A DNA stretch of 64,000 nucleotides from Altererythrobacter lutimaris (lineage in GTDB: Bacteria > Pseudomonadota > Alphaproteobacteria > Sphingomonadales > Sphingomonadaceae). This document shows, piece by piece, positions 26,958-34,508 of this stretch. Positions within the stretch are counted from its first letter, which is position 1. Each line of letters opens with the position of its first letter. The position numbers and the translations under genes were made by a program. The DNA lies in the NCBI RefSeq assembly GCF_013371495.1, contig NZ_JABWTA010000001.1, forward strand, positions 2,020,693 through 2,084,692, given 5' to 3'. Below the pieces are notes generated by a model, which was not told the origin of the DNA, searched no databases, and worked only from the letters and a program-made list of their open reading frames with translations.

Positions 26958-28772
26958 ATGCGGAAGAACACGCCTTTTGTCCTGCTGGATGATGCGCGCC
27001 AAACCGGCGCTGCGGATGCGCAGCTCTTTACTGAGCCGAGCGCTGTATTCGTTGCGCGCAGAGCGGGCGAGGTGGAGACAGTGCTGGCAGCTGCAGACGC
27101 GGCGCGGCGTGAAAGGGGCGGATCACTCGCAGGCTATATCGCCTATGAAGCGGGGCTCGCGCTGGAACCCAAGCTAGCCGGGCTGGCTGACGAGCGCTCA
27201 GGCGCGGAAGGCCCACTGGTGTGGCTGGGGCTGTTTGATGCACCGCAAATCATTGCAGCAGGTGATGTCGGTAAATGGCTGGAAGAGCACGGTGGTGGCG
27301 AGGCTGCGAGCCTCGGGCCGATGACCCCGCAGCTTTCCACTGGCGGCTACGAAGCGGGCTTTGCTGCGCTGCAGGATGCGATCCGCGCCGGCGATATCTA
27401 TCAGGTCAACTACACTTACCGGCTGGCAGGTTCCTACAAAGGCGATCCGCTGGCACTTTATGCAGCGCTCCGACCATCCGCGCAGGCCGGATATGGCGGC
27501 ATGCTGTTCGATGGCTCTCACTGCCTGTTAAGCCTTTCGCCTGAGTTGTTTGTCTCGCTGCAAGCAAGCCAAGCGCGCGTTAAGCCGATGAAAGGTACGC
27601 GACCGCGCGGGCGCGATGCTGCCGAGGACGCGGCGCTGGCTGAAGACCTTGCTTCATCGGAGAAAGACAAAGCCGAAAATCTCATGATCGTTGACCTCAT
27701 GCGCAACGATCTCAGCCGCGTCGCAGTGGCCGGCAGCGTAAATGTCGATGCGCCTTTTGCCGTCGAAAGCTATCCGACAGTCCATCAGATGGTTTCGACG
27801 GTCAGTGCGACACTGGCCGAAGGAAAAGGCGCGATGGATCTGTTGCGCGCGATCTTCCCTTGCGGCTCGATCACGGGTGCACCGAAAATTCGCGCTATGG
27901 AGCTCATCGCTGAGCACGAAAGCGCGGCGCGCGGCCCCTATTGCGGCGCGCTGGGACGGATTGATGCGAGCGGAAACGCGGCGCTAAATGTGGCGATCCG
28001 GACCTTGCGACTGACGCCGATTGAGAATGCGCAAGGCTCAGCGGTACTTGGAGTTGGTTCTGCTATCGTCGCAGACAGCGATGCACTTGCAGAACGGCGC
28101 GAGAGCGAAGTCAAAGCTGGTTTCGCTCGGCGTTCGTCACCCGATCACCGCGCGGCGCAATTCGATCTGATTGAGACCATGCGGTTCGATCCGGAAAACG
28201 GCATCGAACTGCTCGAGCTTCATCTGGAGCGGATTAAGGCAAGCGCTGCGACACTGGGCTTTGCATTTGACCGCCATGCGGCGCGCAATCAGATACAGGC
28301 GCTGTGCTTCGATCTCGAGGATGCGCGCAAAGTTCGGATGATGGTGTCGCGCCGGGGGGAGGTAGCGTTGGAAGCCTCGTCTTTGCCAAAGGCTGCCAGC
28401 GATCCGATCAAAGCCATCGCGCTGCCGCTACCGGTGGACGAAGGCGATTGGCGCCTGCGCCACAAGACCACTGACCGCGCTTTCTATGAAGAGGCGCTTG
28501 AAGCGGCCAAACAGCAAGGCGCCGGCGAAGCCATTCTGGTGCGGCCTGACGGGCTGGTGACAGAAGGCAGCTACACCAACATATTCGTGCGAAGTGAAAG
28601 CGGCATCCTGCTTACACCGCCAGCCTCTCTTGGCTTGCTCCCCGGCGTATTCCAGCGCTCACTCATCGAGAATGGCGAGGCACGCGAAGCTGAGCTGACA
28701 TTGGATGACCTTGCGGATGGCTTCTTGCTCGGAAATGCCGTTAGAGGCCTCACGGAAGCCAAACTGATTTAA
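26958..28772 (+). CDS. pabB: Fused aminodeoxychorismate synthase component I and aminodeoxychorismate lyase
   Basis: A 604-residue fusion for p-aminobenzoate, hence folate. Residues about 1-400 are PabB: chorismate-binding motifs KPMKGTRPRGRDA, ENLMIVDLMRNDLSRV and IFPCGSITGAPKIRAME. Residues about 410-604 are PabC, a fold-type IV PLP enzyme with the lysine in RHKTTDRAFYEEA and the cofactor region EGSYTNIFV. The start at ATG 26958 is chosen because homology begins at PFVLLDDAR. The frame is open upstream to 26880. The glutaminase subunit PabA is not in the window. Confidence 0.94.
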   Translation: MRKNTPFVLLDDARQTGAADAQLFTEPSAVFVARRAGEVETVLAAADAARRERGGSLAGYIAYEAGLALEPKLAGLADERSGAEGPLVWLGLFDAPQIIAAGDVGKWLEEHGGGEAASLGPMTPQLSTGGYEAGFAALQDAIRAGDIYQVNYTYRLAGSYKGDPLALYAALRPSAQAGYGGMLFDGSHCLLSLSPELFVSLQASQARVKPMKGTRPRGRDAAEDAALAEDLASSEKDKAENLMIVDLMRNDLSRVAVAGSVNVDAPFAVESYPTVHQMVSTVSATLAEGKGAMDLLRAIFPCGSITGAPKIRAMELIAEHESAARGPYCGALGRIDASGNAALNVAIRTLRLTPIENAQGSAVLGVGSAIVADSDALAERRESEVKAGFARRSSPDHRAAQFDLIETMRFDPENGIELLELHLERIKASAATLGFAFDRHAARNQIQALCFDLEDARKVRMMVSRRGEVALEASSLPKAASDPIKAIALPLPVDEGDWRLRHKTTDRAFYEEALEAAKQQGAGEAILVRPDGLVTEGSYTNIFVRSESGILLTPPASLGLLPGVFQRSLIENGEAREAELTLDDLADGFLLGNAVRGLTEAKLI

Positions 28773-28780
28773 TGCCGATG

Positions 28781-28856
28781 CCACCCGCGCCCTCCACCCT
28801 TCGACCCGGAGCCTACCGGGATACCATCCGGGTGGAAGGGTGGAGGGCGCGGGTGG
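28781..28856. repeat. 76-bp intergenic palindrome, copy 1 of 3
   Basis: Arms 28781-28810 and 28827-28856 are 30-nt inverted repeats with one mismatch. They enclose a 16-nt loop containing TACCGGGATA. It lies between the pabBC stop and the RluA-family start, ending 25 nt before the ATG. The same element recurs at 35712 and 42140. Confidence 0.95.
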
Positions 28857-28881
28857 CTCGGCCAACACGAGAACAACGACA

Positions 28882-29604
28882 ATGACCATCGAGATTCTCT
28901 ACGAAGACGGCGAAGCGCTTGTCATCAACAAGCCCGCTGGTCTTCCCGTCGATCGCCCCAAGCGCGGTGGCCCTGCGCTATGGGATCATATCGAAGAGCT
29001 GAAACTCGGCTTTCAACGTCCGCCCGTCGCGGTGCACAGGCTGGATACCGATACAAGCGGTTGCCTGATCCTCGCGCGCAATCCCAAGGCCTTGAAGCGT
29101 TTCAACAAGGCGTTCGAGGATCGGCTGGTCGGCAAGACTTATCTCGCCGTGATCGATCTAGAGCCTGCAGAACAATCAGGCACGATTTCACTCAATCTCT
29201 CGAAGATTAGTTCAGCTGAAAAGGGCTGGCGGATGATTGCAGCAAAGAAAGGCAAGCCTGCCGTTTCGCATTGGGAATTGCTGGAAACCATTGGAGAAGG
29301 AGATCGCAAACGCTCGCTGATCCGGTTCCGTCCTGAAACCGGCCGCACGCACCAGCTCCGGGTTCACGCGTTGCAAGGCCTCGGTGCACCACTGCTCGGC
29401 GATCCGGTATACGGCCCTGTACGCGGGCAAAACAAAGGCGCGCCGCGCACCATGCTGCATGCCGAAGCGATCCATATGGCCCGCCCCGGAAAGTCTCCTG
29501 TAAGCGCTTATGCGCCCTTCCCTGAAGACTTCGCGCGCACCGGACTCAGTGCCCCCGAACCCCCTGCACCGCCCGAACGCATACCCACTGAAGACAATGC
29601 ATGA
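28882..29604 (+). CDS. RluA-family RNA pseudouridine synthase
   Basis: A 240-residue enzyme that isomerises uridine to pseudouridine in rRNA or tRNA. The catalytic Asp is in VHRLDTDTSGCLILARN near residue 55, and the RPETGRTHQLRVHA motif lies near 155. No S4 domain is present, so it is closer to RluA/TruC types than RluC/D. The ATG lies just after the palindrome, and the open frame beginning within the palindrome is discounted. It overlaps arfB by 8 nt. Confidence 0.92.
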   Translation: MTIEILYEDGEALVINKPAGLPVDRPKRGGPALWDHIEELKLGFQRPPVAVHRLDTDTSGCLILARNPKALKRFNKAFEDRLVGKTYLAVIDLEPAEQSGTISLNLSKISSAEKGWRMIAAKKGKPAVSHWELLETIGEGDRKRSLIRFRPETGRTHQLRVHALQGLGAPLLGDPVYGPVRGQNKGAPRTMLHAEAIHMARPGKSPVSAYAPFPEDFARTGLSAPEPPAPPERIPTEDNA

Positions 29605-30013
29605 GGAACTGATCAGCCGCGCCAATGCGATTGCAGAGGAGAGCTTCCTTGCAGGCTCCGGGCCGGGTGGTCAGAATGCCAACAAGGTCGCCACAGAAGT
29701 CCAGCTGCGAGTTAATGTCTACCAACTGCGATTGCCACCGCCGGTCCTCGCACGGTTGCGGGCCATCGCTGGCAGCAAGCTGACTTCAGCGGGCGATTTG
29801 CTGATCACAGCGCGTGCCCATCGGACGCAGGACGCCAATCGGCAGGCTGCACGCGAGAAACTCGGCGACTTGCTGGAGGATGCCCACAAAGCGCCGAAGA
29901 AACGCGCAAAAACCCGCGTGAATCGGGTGGGCAAGATAAAGCGCTTGAAGTCCAAGAAAGCGCGCGGCGAAGTGAAAGCCAATCGCGGAAAGGTCAGCCG
30001 CTCGGATTGGTAA
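29597..30013 (+). CDS. arfB: Peptidyl-tRNA hydrolase ArfB (alternative ribosome rescue)
   Basis: A 138-residue ribosome-rescue factor that releases stalled peptidyl-tRNA. The catalytic GGQ lies in AGSGPGGQNANKVATE near residues 20-35, and the basic C-terminal tail (KKRAKTRVNRVGKIKRLKSK) is the part that enters the empty mRNA channel. The start at 29597 sits inside the RluA stop (ATGCATGA). Length and tail match the family. Confidence 0.94.
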   Translation: MHEELISRANAIAEESFLAGSGPGGQNANKVATEVQLRVNVYQLRLPPPVLARLRAIAGSKLTSAGDLLITARAHRTQDANRQAAREKLGDLLEDAHKAPKKRAKTRVNRVGKIKRLKSKKARGEVKANRGKVSRSDW

Positions 30014-30088
30014 GGCGATTGCGTAGCCGGAAGTGACTCTCTCAGCTTGACTTTTCGCCGTGAATCGACCAGTTGCGCGCGCTGAAAG

Positions 30089-30129
30089 GCGGTACGCCAA
30101 CTTCTGGCTGTACCGCTTGTTTATTTTTC
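30089..30129 (+). terminator. Probable terminator after arfB
   Basis: GCGGTACGCCA (30089-30099) pairs with TGGC and GTACCGC (30105-30116, one bulged T), followed by TTGTTTATTTTT. It lies in the 157-bp gap before rpmG. Confidence 0.65.
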
Positions 30130-30170
30130 AGGCTCACCATGAGCCCACCAAAAAGCATTAGGATACCGCC

Positions 30171-30338
30171 ATGGCGAAGCCAGCAACCGTCAAGATCAAG
30201 CTCGTCTCGACCGCAGACACGGGCTTCTACTATGTGACGAAGAAGAACCCTCGCAACATCACGGAAAAGATGACTTTCCGTAAGTACGACCCTGTCGTGC
30301 GCAAGCATGTCGAGTTCAAGGAAGCCAAGATCAAGTGA
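30171..30338 (+). CDS. rpmG: 50S ribosomal protein L33
   Basis: A 55-residue ribosomal protein of the large subunit: [20 protein letters not shown], then [18 protein letters not shown] and an [10 protein letters not shown] end. It is the zinc-free L33 type, with no CxxC pair. A terminator-like hairpin precedes it and lolA follows at 81 bp. Confidence 0.96.
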   Translation: MAKPATVKIKLVSTADTGFYYVTKKNPRNITEKMTFRKYDPVVRKHVEFKEAKIK

Positions 30339-30418
30339 TCTTGCGCTCTACTGTTGTGAACAGTGGAGGCCTTTCGAATTCAGTTGCGGTTCAACGCTTC
30401 GCCGGTAAGGCTCGAAGC

Positions 30419-31102
30419 ATGAAGAACAGCCTTAAAACCAAACGCGTGACGCTGACAGCTCTTGCTGGCGCAGGCCTTTGCATGGTTCCTGTCAGTGGCG
30501 CGCTGGACCAGGCGCACTCGGCAGCGGCTCAGGCGCAAACTGCGGATGCGCAGCAGCGCGATCTCGACCGTGCGGTCAACGCCTTGCGCGCGATCTCCAC
30601 GATGAAGGCGGATTTCACGCAAACCGACCGGATGGGCAACTCGGTGACCGGAGAGCTGACTTTGAAGCGCCCGGGCAAGATCCGCTTTCAGTATCAGGAA
30701 GACACGCAGTTGCTGGTCGTGTCGAACGGCCGATCGCTTTACGTGCTCGATTACGAAGTAGGGCAACAGCAGCGCTGGCCGATCCGCAAATCTCCGCTCG
30801 GCGCGTTGCTCGATCCTGAGCGTGACATGAGCAGATATGGCAAGCTCGTACCGACCAACAATCCCGACGTTGTCAGCATCGAAGTGCGCGATCCCAAACG
30901 CGCAGAGTTCGGCACCATCACGATGATTTTTGTGCGCAGCGCCACTGCACCTGGCGGCCTACAGCTGACAAACTGGGTTGCGCTTGATGCGCAAAACAAC
31001 CGGACGACTGTGCGGCTAAGGAATCACCGCTATGGAGTCGCGGTCAGCGATGACGCTTTCAAATTCCGCGATCCGCGCCGCTCATCTCGTCGCCCGCGGT
31101 AA
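30419..31102 (+). CDS. lolA: Outer-membrane lipoprotein carrier protein LolA
   Basis: A 227-residue periplasmic chaperone that carries mature lipoproteins from LolCDE to the outer membrane. The N-terminal export signal runs to about AAAQAQ. The body has the LolA half-barrel sequence: MKADFTQTDRMGNSVTGELT, KRPGKIRFQY, LLVVSNGRSLYVLDYE. I start at ATG 30419, because the upstream open frame to 30335 would bury the signal peptide and overlap rpmG. It pairs functionally with lgt at the start of the window. Confidence 0.92.
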   Translation: MKNSLKTKRVTLTALAGAGLCMVPVSGALDQAHSAAAQAQTADAQQRDLDRAVNALRAISTMKADFTQTDRMGNSVTGELTLKRPGKIRFQYQEDTQLLVVSNGRSLYVLDYEVGQQQRWPIRKSPLGALLDPERDMSRYGKLVPTNNPDVVSIEVRDPKRAEFGTITMIFVRSATAPGGLQLTNWVALDAQNNRTTVRLRNHRYGVAVSDDAFKFRDPRRSSRRPR

Positions 31103-31155
31103 ACGCTTGAGCGGCAGCTTGTTGTAGGAATACGACAGAATTTGCGACATATTCA

Positions 31156-31184
31156 TTTACGCGAAAGCCGTTTCAGCGTAATTT
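31156..31184 (+). promoter_or_regulatory. Candidate sigma-70 promoter in lolA-xth gap
   Basis: TTTACG (31156-31161) and TAATTT (31179-31184) are spaced by exactly 17 nt, with 4/6 and 3/6 matches to the consensus. It could start the candidate small RNA ending at 31311, or an xth transcript. Confidence 0.35.
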
Positions 31185-31190
31185 ATGTCC

Positions 31191-31311
31191 ACAAGTCAAA
31201 AGGAAAGCGGGTTTCCCCCCTGTTGCCCGTCATCCAAGTTCATGACTTGCTCAAGCGTGACGAACGCTCAAAAGAACCCTCGTTCCAATGCCCCCGGGAC
31301 GAGGGTTTTTT
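31191..31311 (+). ncRNA. Candidate small RNA between lolA and xth
   Basis: A strong terminator ends at 31311, more than 170 bp after the lolA stop and before the xth start. The gap carries a promoter-like pair at 31156-31184 and a pyrimidine-rich GTTTCCCCCCTGTTGCCC segment of the kind found in anti-Shine-Dalgarno loops of alphaproteobacterial sRNAs. No open reading frame is evident. The alternative is a long lolA 3' UTR. The 5' end is estimated. Confidence 0.33.
31276..31311 (+). terminator. Rho-independent terminator
   Basis: ACCCTCGTTCC (31276-31286) pairs with GGGACGAGGGT (31296-31306) with one G-T pair, and a T-run follows. It ends either lolA or an independent small RNA. Confidence 0.9.
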
Positions 31312-31376
31312 AGTGAGTTGAATAGAGCAATAGCGACGGGTTGCCGCTCGCACGCAACCAACCTAAAGCCGCCATC

Positions 31377-32171
31377 ATGGTTTCTATCGCTACCTGGAAT
31401 ATCAACTCCGCACGCTTGCGCCTCCCGATTATCGAGCGCTTTCTACAAGAAGAGCAGCCCGATGTGCTGTGCTTGCAGGAGATCAAATGCCAGGAGCAAC
31501 AATTCCCTGCAGAAGCGCTGGCAAAGCTTGGATACGAACATCAGGCGATCCACGGGCAGAAGGGTTATCACGGTGTCGCGACAATCAGCCGCCTTCCGCT
31601 GAAGGAATTCAGCCGCCACGATTGGCAAGACAATGGCGAGGCACGCCACGTCGGTGTCGAGCTGCTCGGTCCCGGTCAGGGCATGGTGTTGGAAAATGTT
31701 TATGTCCCTGCGGGCGGCGATGAGCCGGACCGGACGAAAAATCCGAAGTTCGGCCAGAAGCTGGATTTCCTTGAGCGTATGACGCGCTGGGCTGATGCAA
31801 TTGACCGCCCAACGATGATCGTCGGCGATTTCAATATCGCGCCGCTTGAAAGCGATGTGTGGAGCCACAAGCAGCTCTTGAAAGTTGTCAGCCACACACC
31901 GCTCGAAGTCGATACGCTGCAGCGATTCAAAGACGCGCATGGCTGGGTTGATCTGGGCCGCGAGTTCATCCGCGATCCGGAGCGCTATTTCAGCTGGTGG
32001 AGCTATCGCTCAAAAGACTGGAAAGTGAATGATCGCGGGCGCAGGCTTGATCATATGTGGGCCAGCCCTGATCTTGCAAAACAGGCCAAGAGCCACCGTC
32101 TGCGCGAAGATGCGCGCGACTGGGAAAAGCCAAGCGATCATATACCGCTGATCACGGAGTTCGATCTCTGA
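31377..32171 (+). CDS. xth: Exodeoxyribonuclease III
   Basis: A 264-residue AP endonuclease and 3'-5' exonuclease in base-excision repair. Motifs are ATWNINSARLR at the start, LCLQEIKCQEQQFP near 31, GDFNIAPLESDVW near 150 and the C-terminal catalytic region PSDHIPLITEFDL. The start is ATG 31377, where homology begins (MVSIATWN). The ribA frame begins within its stop codon region. Confidence 0.95.
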   Translation: MVSIATWNINSARLRLPIIERFLQEEQPDVLCLQEIKCQEQQFPAEALAKLGYEHQAIHGQKGYHGVATISRLPLKEFSRHDWQDNGEARHVGVELLGPGQGMVLENVYVPAGGDEPDRTKNPKFGQKLDFLERMTRWADAIDRPTMIVGDFNIAPLESDVWSHKQLLKVVSHTPLEVDTLQRFKDAHGWVDLGREFIRDPERYFSWWSYRSKDWKVNDRGRRLDHMWASPDLAKQAKSHRLREDARDWEKPSDHIPLITEFDL

Positions 32172-33250
32172 ACCCGAGTTCGCCATCCCCCGCGCGCCGA
32201 GCGGCGCTGGCGGTAGATGCGCTCCGGCATGGCTGGCCGCTGCGCTTCCTCAACGAAGGTGGCGAGGCCATCACTTTGCTACCGGTTGAGACTGCAATTG
32301 CGACCGATGCCACAAGCGGTAATATGCTCATCTCTGCCGCGCGCGCCGCGACACTAAAGCTGGCGAACCAGATCGAAGCCGCGGTGCCGCATGCGCCTGT
32401 GCTTATTCGTGGCGGCGATCCTTTTTCACTCAGCGAAGCCTTACCAATCGCAGACCCAGCGCTGGATTTGAGGCACCCGTTCAAAGGCCCATTCCGCGCA
32501 GAAGCGCTCGATTGGGCTGATACTGCGCAGGCCGCATTAGAGCTTGCCCGAATAGCCGGTATTCTGCCAGCATTTCTCGTTGATCCGGACCAGGGCGGCG
32601 AAGCTCAGGAGTTACTCGCGGGCGATGTTGAGGCGCGCGCGGATACTGGCCTGTTAAAGATTGCATCGCGTGCAAGGCTTCCTGTCCACGCGACAGAGGA
32701 AGCGGAACTGGTTGCGTTTCGCAGCACCGAGGATATGCGCGAGCATGTTGCGCTCGTGATTGGCCGCAATGAGGGGTCGGGCACTCCACTGGTGCGGCTG
32801 CATTCCGAATGCCTTACTGGTGACGTACTCGGCAGCCTCAAATGCGATTGCGGACCGCAATTGGATGCGGCGCTGCATGCCATGGCCGAGGAGGCCAAGA
32901 AGGGTGGTTGGGGCGTGCTCCTTTACATGCGCCAGGAAGGGCGCGGCATCGGCCTCATCAACAAGATGCGCGCTTACAGCCTGCAGGATCAGGGCTTTGA
33001 TACTGTCGAAGCCAATCAACGGCTGGGCCTGCCCGATGAAGCGCGCGATTTTCCAGTTGCTGCTCGGATGCTTGGACTTCTCGGTGTCGATACGATTCGG
33101 CTGATGACGAACAATCCGGCGAAGGTCGATGCGCTGGAAAACGCAGGCGTCAGTGTTGCTGAGCGTGTCCAACACCAACTGCCTGACAATCCCTTCAACG
33201 CCCGCTATCTCGCTACCAAACGCGATAAGTCAGGGCATTTGCTCAAATGA
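32168..33250 (+). CDS. ribA: GTP cyclohydrolase II with a degenerate RibB-like N-terminal half
   Basis: Opens GTP to the first pyrimidine intermediate of riboflavin. The C-terminal half is canonical: zinc cysteines in ECLTGDVLGSLKCDCG, the RQEGRGIGLINKMRAY motif and TNNPAKV. The first 150 residues (ALAVDALRHGWPL, LLPVETAIATD, ARIAGILPAFLVDPD) align in order with dihydroxybutanone-phosphate synthase but lack its acidic DDEDRENEGD site, so that half is probably inactive. The frame has no ATG or GTG near the start of homology. A CTG at 32168 lies 8 nt after GGAG and overlaps the xth stop (CTGA). The alternative is TTG at 32276, which would cut into the conserved N-terminus. Confidence 0.9.
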   Translation: MNPSSPSPARRAALAVDALRHGWPLRFLNEGGEAITLLPVETAIATDATSGNMLISAARAATLKLANQIEAAVPHAPVLIRGGDPFSLSEALPIADPALDLRHPFKGPFRAEALDWADTAQAALELARIAGILPAFLVDPDQGGEAQELLAGDVEARADTGLLKIASRARLPVHATEEAELVAFRSTEDMREHVALVIGRNEGSGTPLVRLHSECLTGDVLGSLKCDCGPQLDAALHAMAEEAKKGGWGVLLYMRQEGRGIGLINKMRAYSLQDQGFDTVEANQRLGLPDEARDFPVAARMLGLLGVDTIRLMTNNPAKVDALENAGVSVAERVQHQLPDNPFNARYLATKRDKSGHLLK

Positions 33251-33762
33251 CTGGGCCGCAGCATGCGATCACCATCCGCCCCGAAGCGGCGGGCGATGAA
33301 CCCGTAATCCACTCCCTGACGGAAGCGGCATTTCGCGATATGCCCTTTTCCGATGGCGACGAGCCGGACTTGGTTGACCATTTGCGCGCGGCTGGCGATC
33401 TCACACTTTCGCTCGTGGCAGAGGATGCGGACCGGATTGTCGGACATATCGCTTTTTCGCCAGTGACGATCAGCGACGGAACGAAAGACTGGTTCGGAAT
33501 TGGTCCGGTCTCGGTCCGGCCAGAACTGCACAGTCAAGGAATTGGCGGAGCGCTGATCCGGCGCGGGATTGCCGACATGCGCACAAGTGGCGCCAAGGGC
33601 ATAATCTTGCTCGGAAGCCCTGAGTATTACAGCCGCTTTGGCTTCGAGCATGACCCGAAGCTCACCTATCCAGGCCCGCCACCGGAGTATTTCCAACGCT
33701 TGGTCTTGGATGGTCGCGAGCCGAGCGGCATCGTGCGTTATTCACCTGCCTTCGAGAACTGA
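33247..33762 (+). CDS. GNAT-family N-acetyltransferase
   Basis: A 171-residue acetyltransferase. The acetyl-CoA loop is VRPELHSQGIGGALIRRGI near 96-114, and YYSRFGFEHDPKL is the usual C-terminal motif of the YhbS-like subgroup. The substrate is unknown. The ATG overlaps the ribA stop by 4 nt, so it is co-translated with ribA. A link to flavin synthesis is not otherwise supported. Confidence 0.9.
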   Translation: MTGPQHAITIRPEAAGDEPVIHSLTEAAFRDMPFSDGDEPDLVDHLRAAGDLTLSLVAEDADRIVGHIAFSPVTISDGTKDWFGIGPVSVRPELHSQGIGGALIRRGIADMRTSGAKGIILLGSPEYYSRFGFEHDPKLTYPGPPPEYFQRLVLDGREPSGIVRYSPAFEN

Positions 33763-33913
33763 GACACGGGATTGAGCCGGATTTCAGCCGAGCGGTGGCT
33801 CCGGCATGACGCTCGGCAAACGCTGCTCATTTGGCAGTTGGATTGAACTGCAGCCACGGCTACACTCATGAAGACCGCTCAATCGCGGCACGATATTTCA
33901 GGAGGACAATCCC

Positions 33914-34240
33914 ATGAAGAAATTCACTCAATTCGCTGTCGTTTCAGGCGCAGCTCTGGCGCTCGCGGCCTGCGGCAGCTCAGACGATGCATCATCGGAA
34001 GCTGATGCTGAAAGCGTCGAAATGCCGGCTGAAGAGGCGATGGCGGATGTGACAGAAGAACCCGTAATGGACGAAGAGGCAGCGATGCCCGATGCGCCTG
34101 CGCCCGCTCCAGTGACGGAAGAAGAAGCCAACAGCGCAGCAGACGACGCTGAAGATGTCATCGCTGCAGCAGAAGCGGCGGCAGATGCTGCCGGCGATGC
34201 TGCAGATGCTGCTGAAGCAATGGCGGACGCAGTCGAGTAA
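33914..34240 (+). CDS. Small acidic Ala-rich lipoprotein
   Basis: A 108-residue predicted lipoprotein with lipobox LAAC (Cys near 20). The mature part is Ala, Glu and Asp rich, with AAEAAADAAGDAADAAEAMADA at the end, and is likely helical and anionic. AGGAGG lies just ahead of the ATG. No family is recognised. Composition alone suggests an envelope structural or charge role. It is followed 4 nt later by another lipoprotein gene. Confidence 0.8.
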   Translation: MKKFTQFAVVSGAALALAACGSSDDASSEADAESVEMPAEEAMADVTEEPVMDEEAAMPDAPAPAPVTEEEANSAADDAEDVIAAAEAAADAAGDAADAAEAMADAVE

Positions 34241-34244
34241 CAGC

Positions 34245-34427
34245 GTGATCCTTGACGACATCATAAGGGCGGGCCTTTGCGGGCTCGCCCTTTTGCTTGG
34301 TGCTTGCGGTGCAGAAAACACCTCGCCCCAACCACCTTCTGCGGAGGAAGAGCAAGCACTAGCGGAGGCTGAAGCGATGATCGAAGCTGGACGCCCGCCT
34401 GCCGACTTGCCAGCTGAGGAAGAATAG
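34245..34427 (+). CDS. Small lipoprotein, 60 residues
   Basis: A short lipoprotein gene starting at GTG 34245, four nt after the previous stop. It reads MILDDIIRAGLCGLALLLGAC with a lipobox Cys near residue 21, then an acidic tail (AEEEQALAEAEAMIEAGRPP). No ATG start is available. It is probably a translationally coupled partner of the lipoprotein upstream, and it matches no family I know. Confidence 0.6.
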   Translation: MILDDIIRAGLCGLALLLGACGAENTSPQPPSAEEEQALAEAEAMIEAGRPPADLPAEEE

Positions 34428-34508
34428 TTTCATCGCGCCACCCATTGCGCTCACTAGGTTTGCACGGCACAGATGCCGAACGCGATACAAGCAGGGAGAG
34501 CGAGCGCT

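Noticed and set aside
28840-28881. Start of the RluA-family gene inside the palindrome
   Set aside because: The residues encoded come from the 76-bp repeat. The ATG at 28882 opens the conserved N-terminus.
33787-33817. Hairpin GCCGAGCG...CGCTCGGC after the GNAT gene
   Set aside because: The 8-bp stem has a long loop and no T-run, so I do not call it a terminator.
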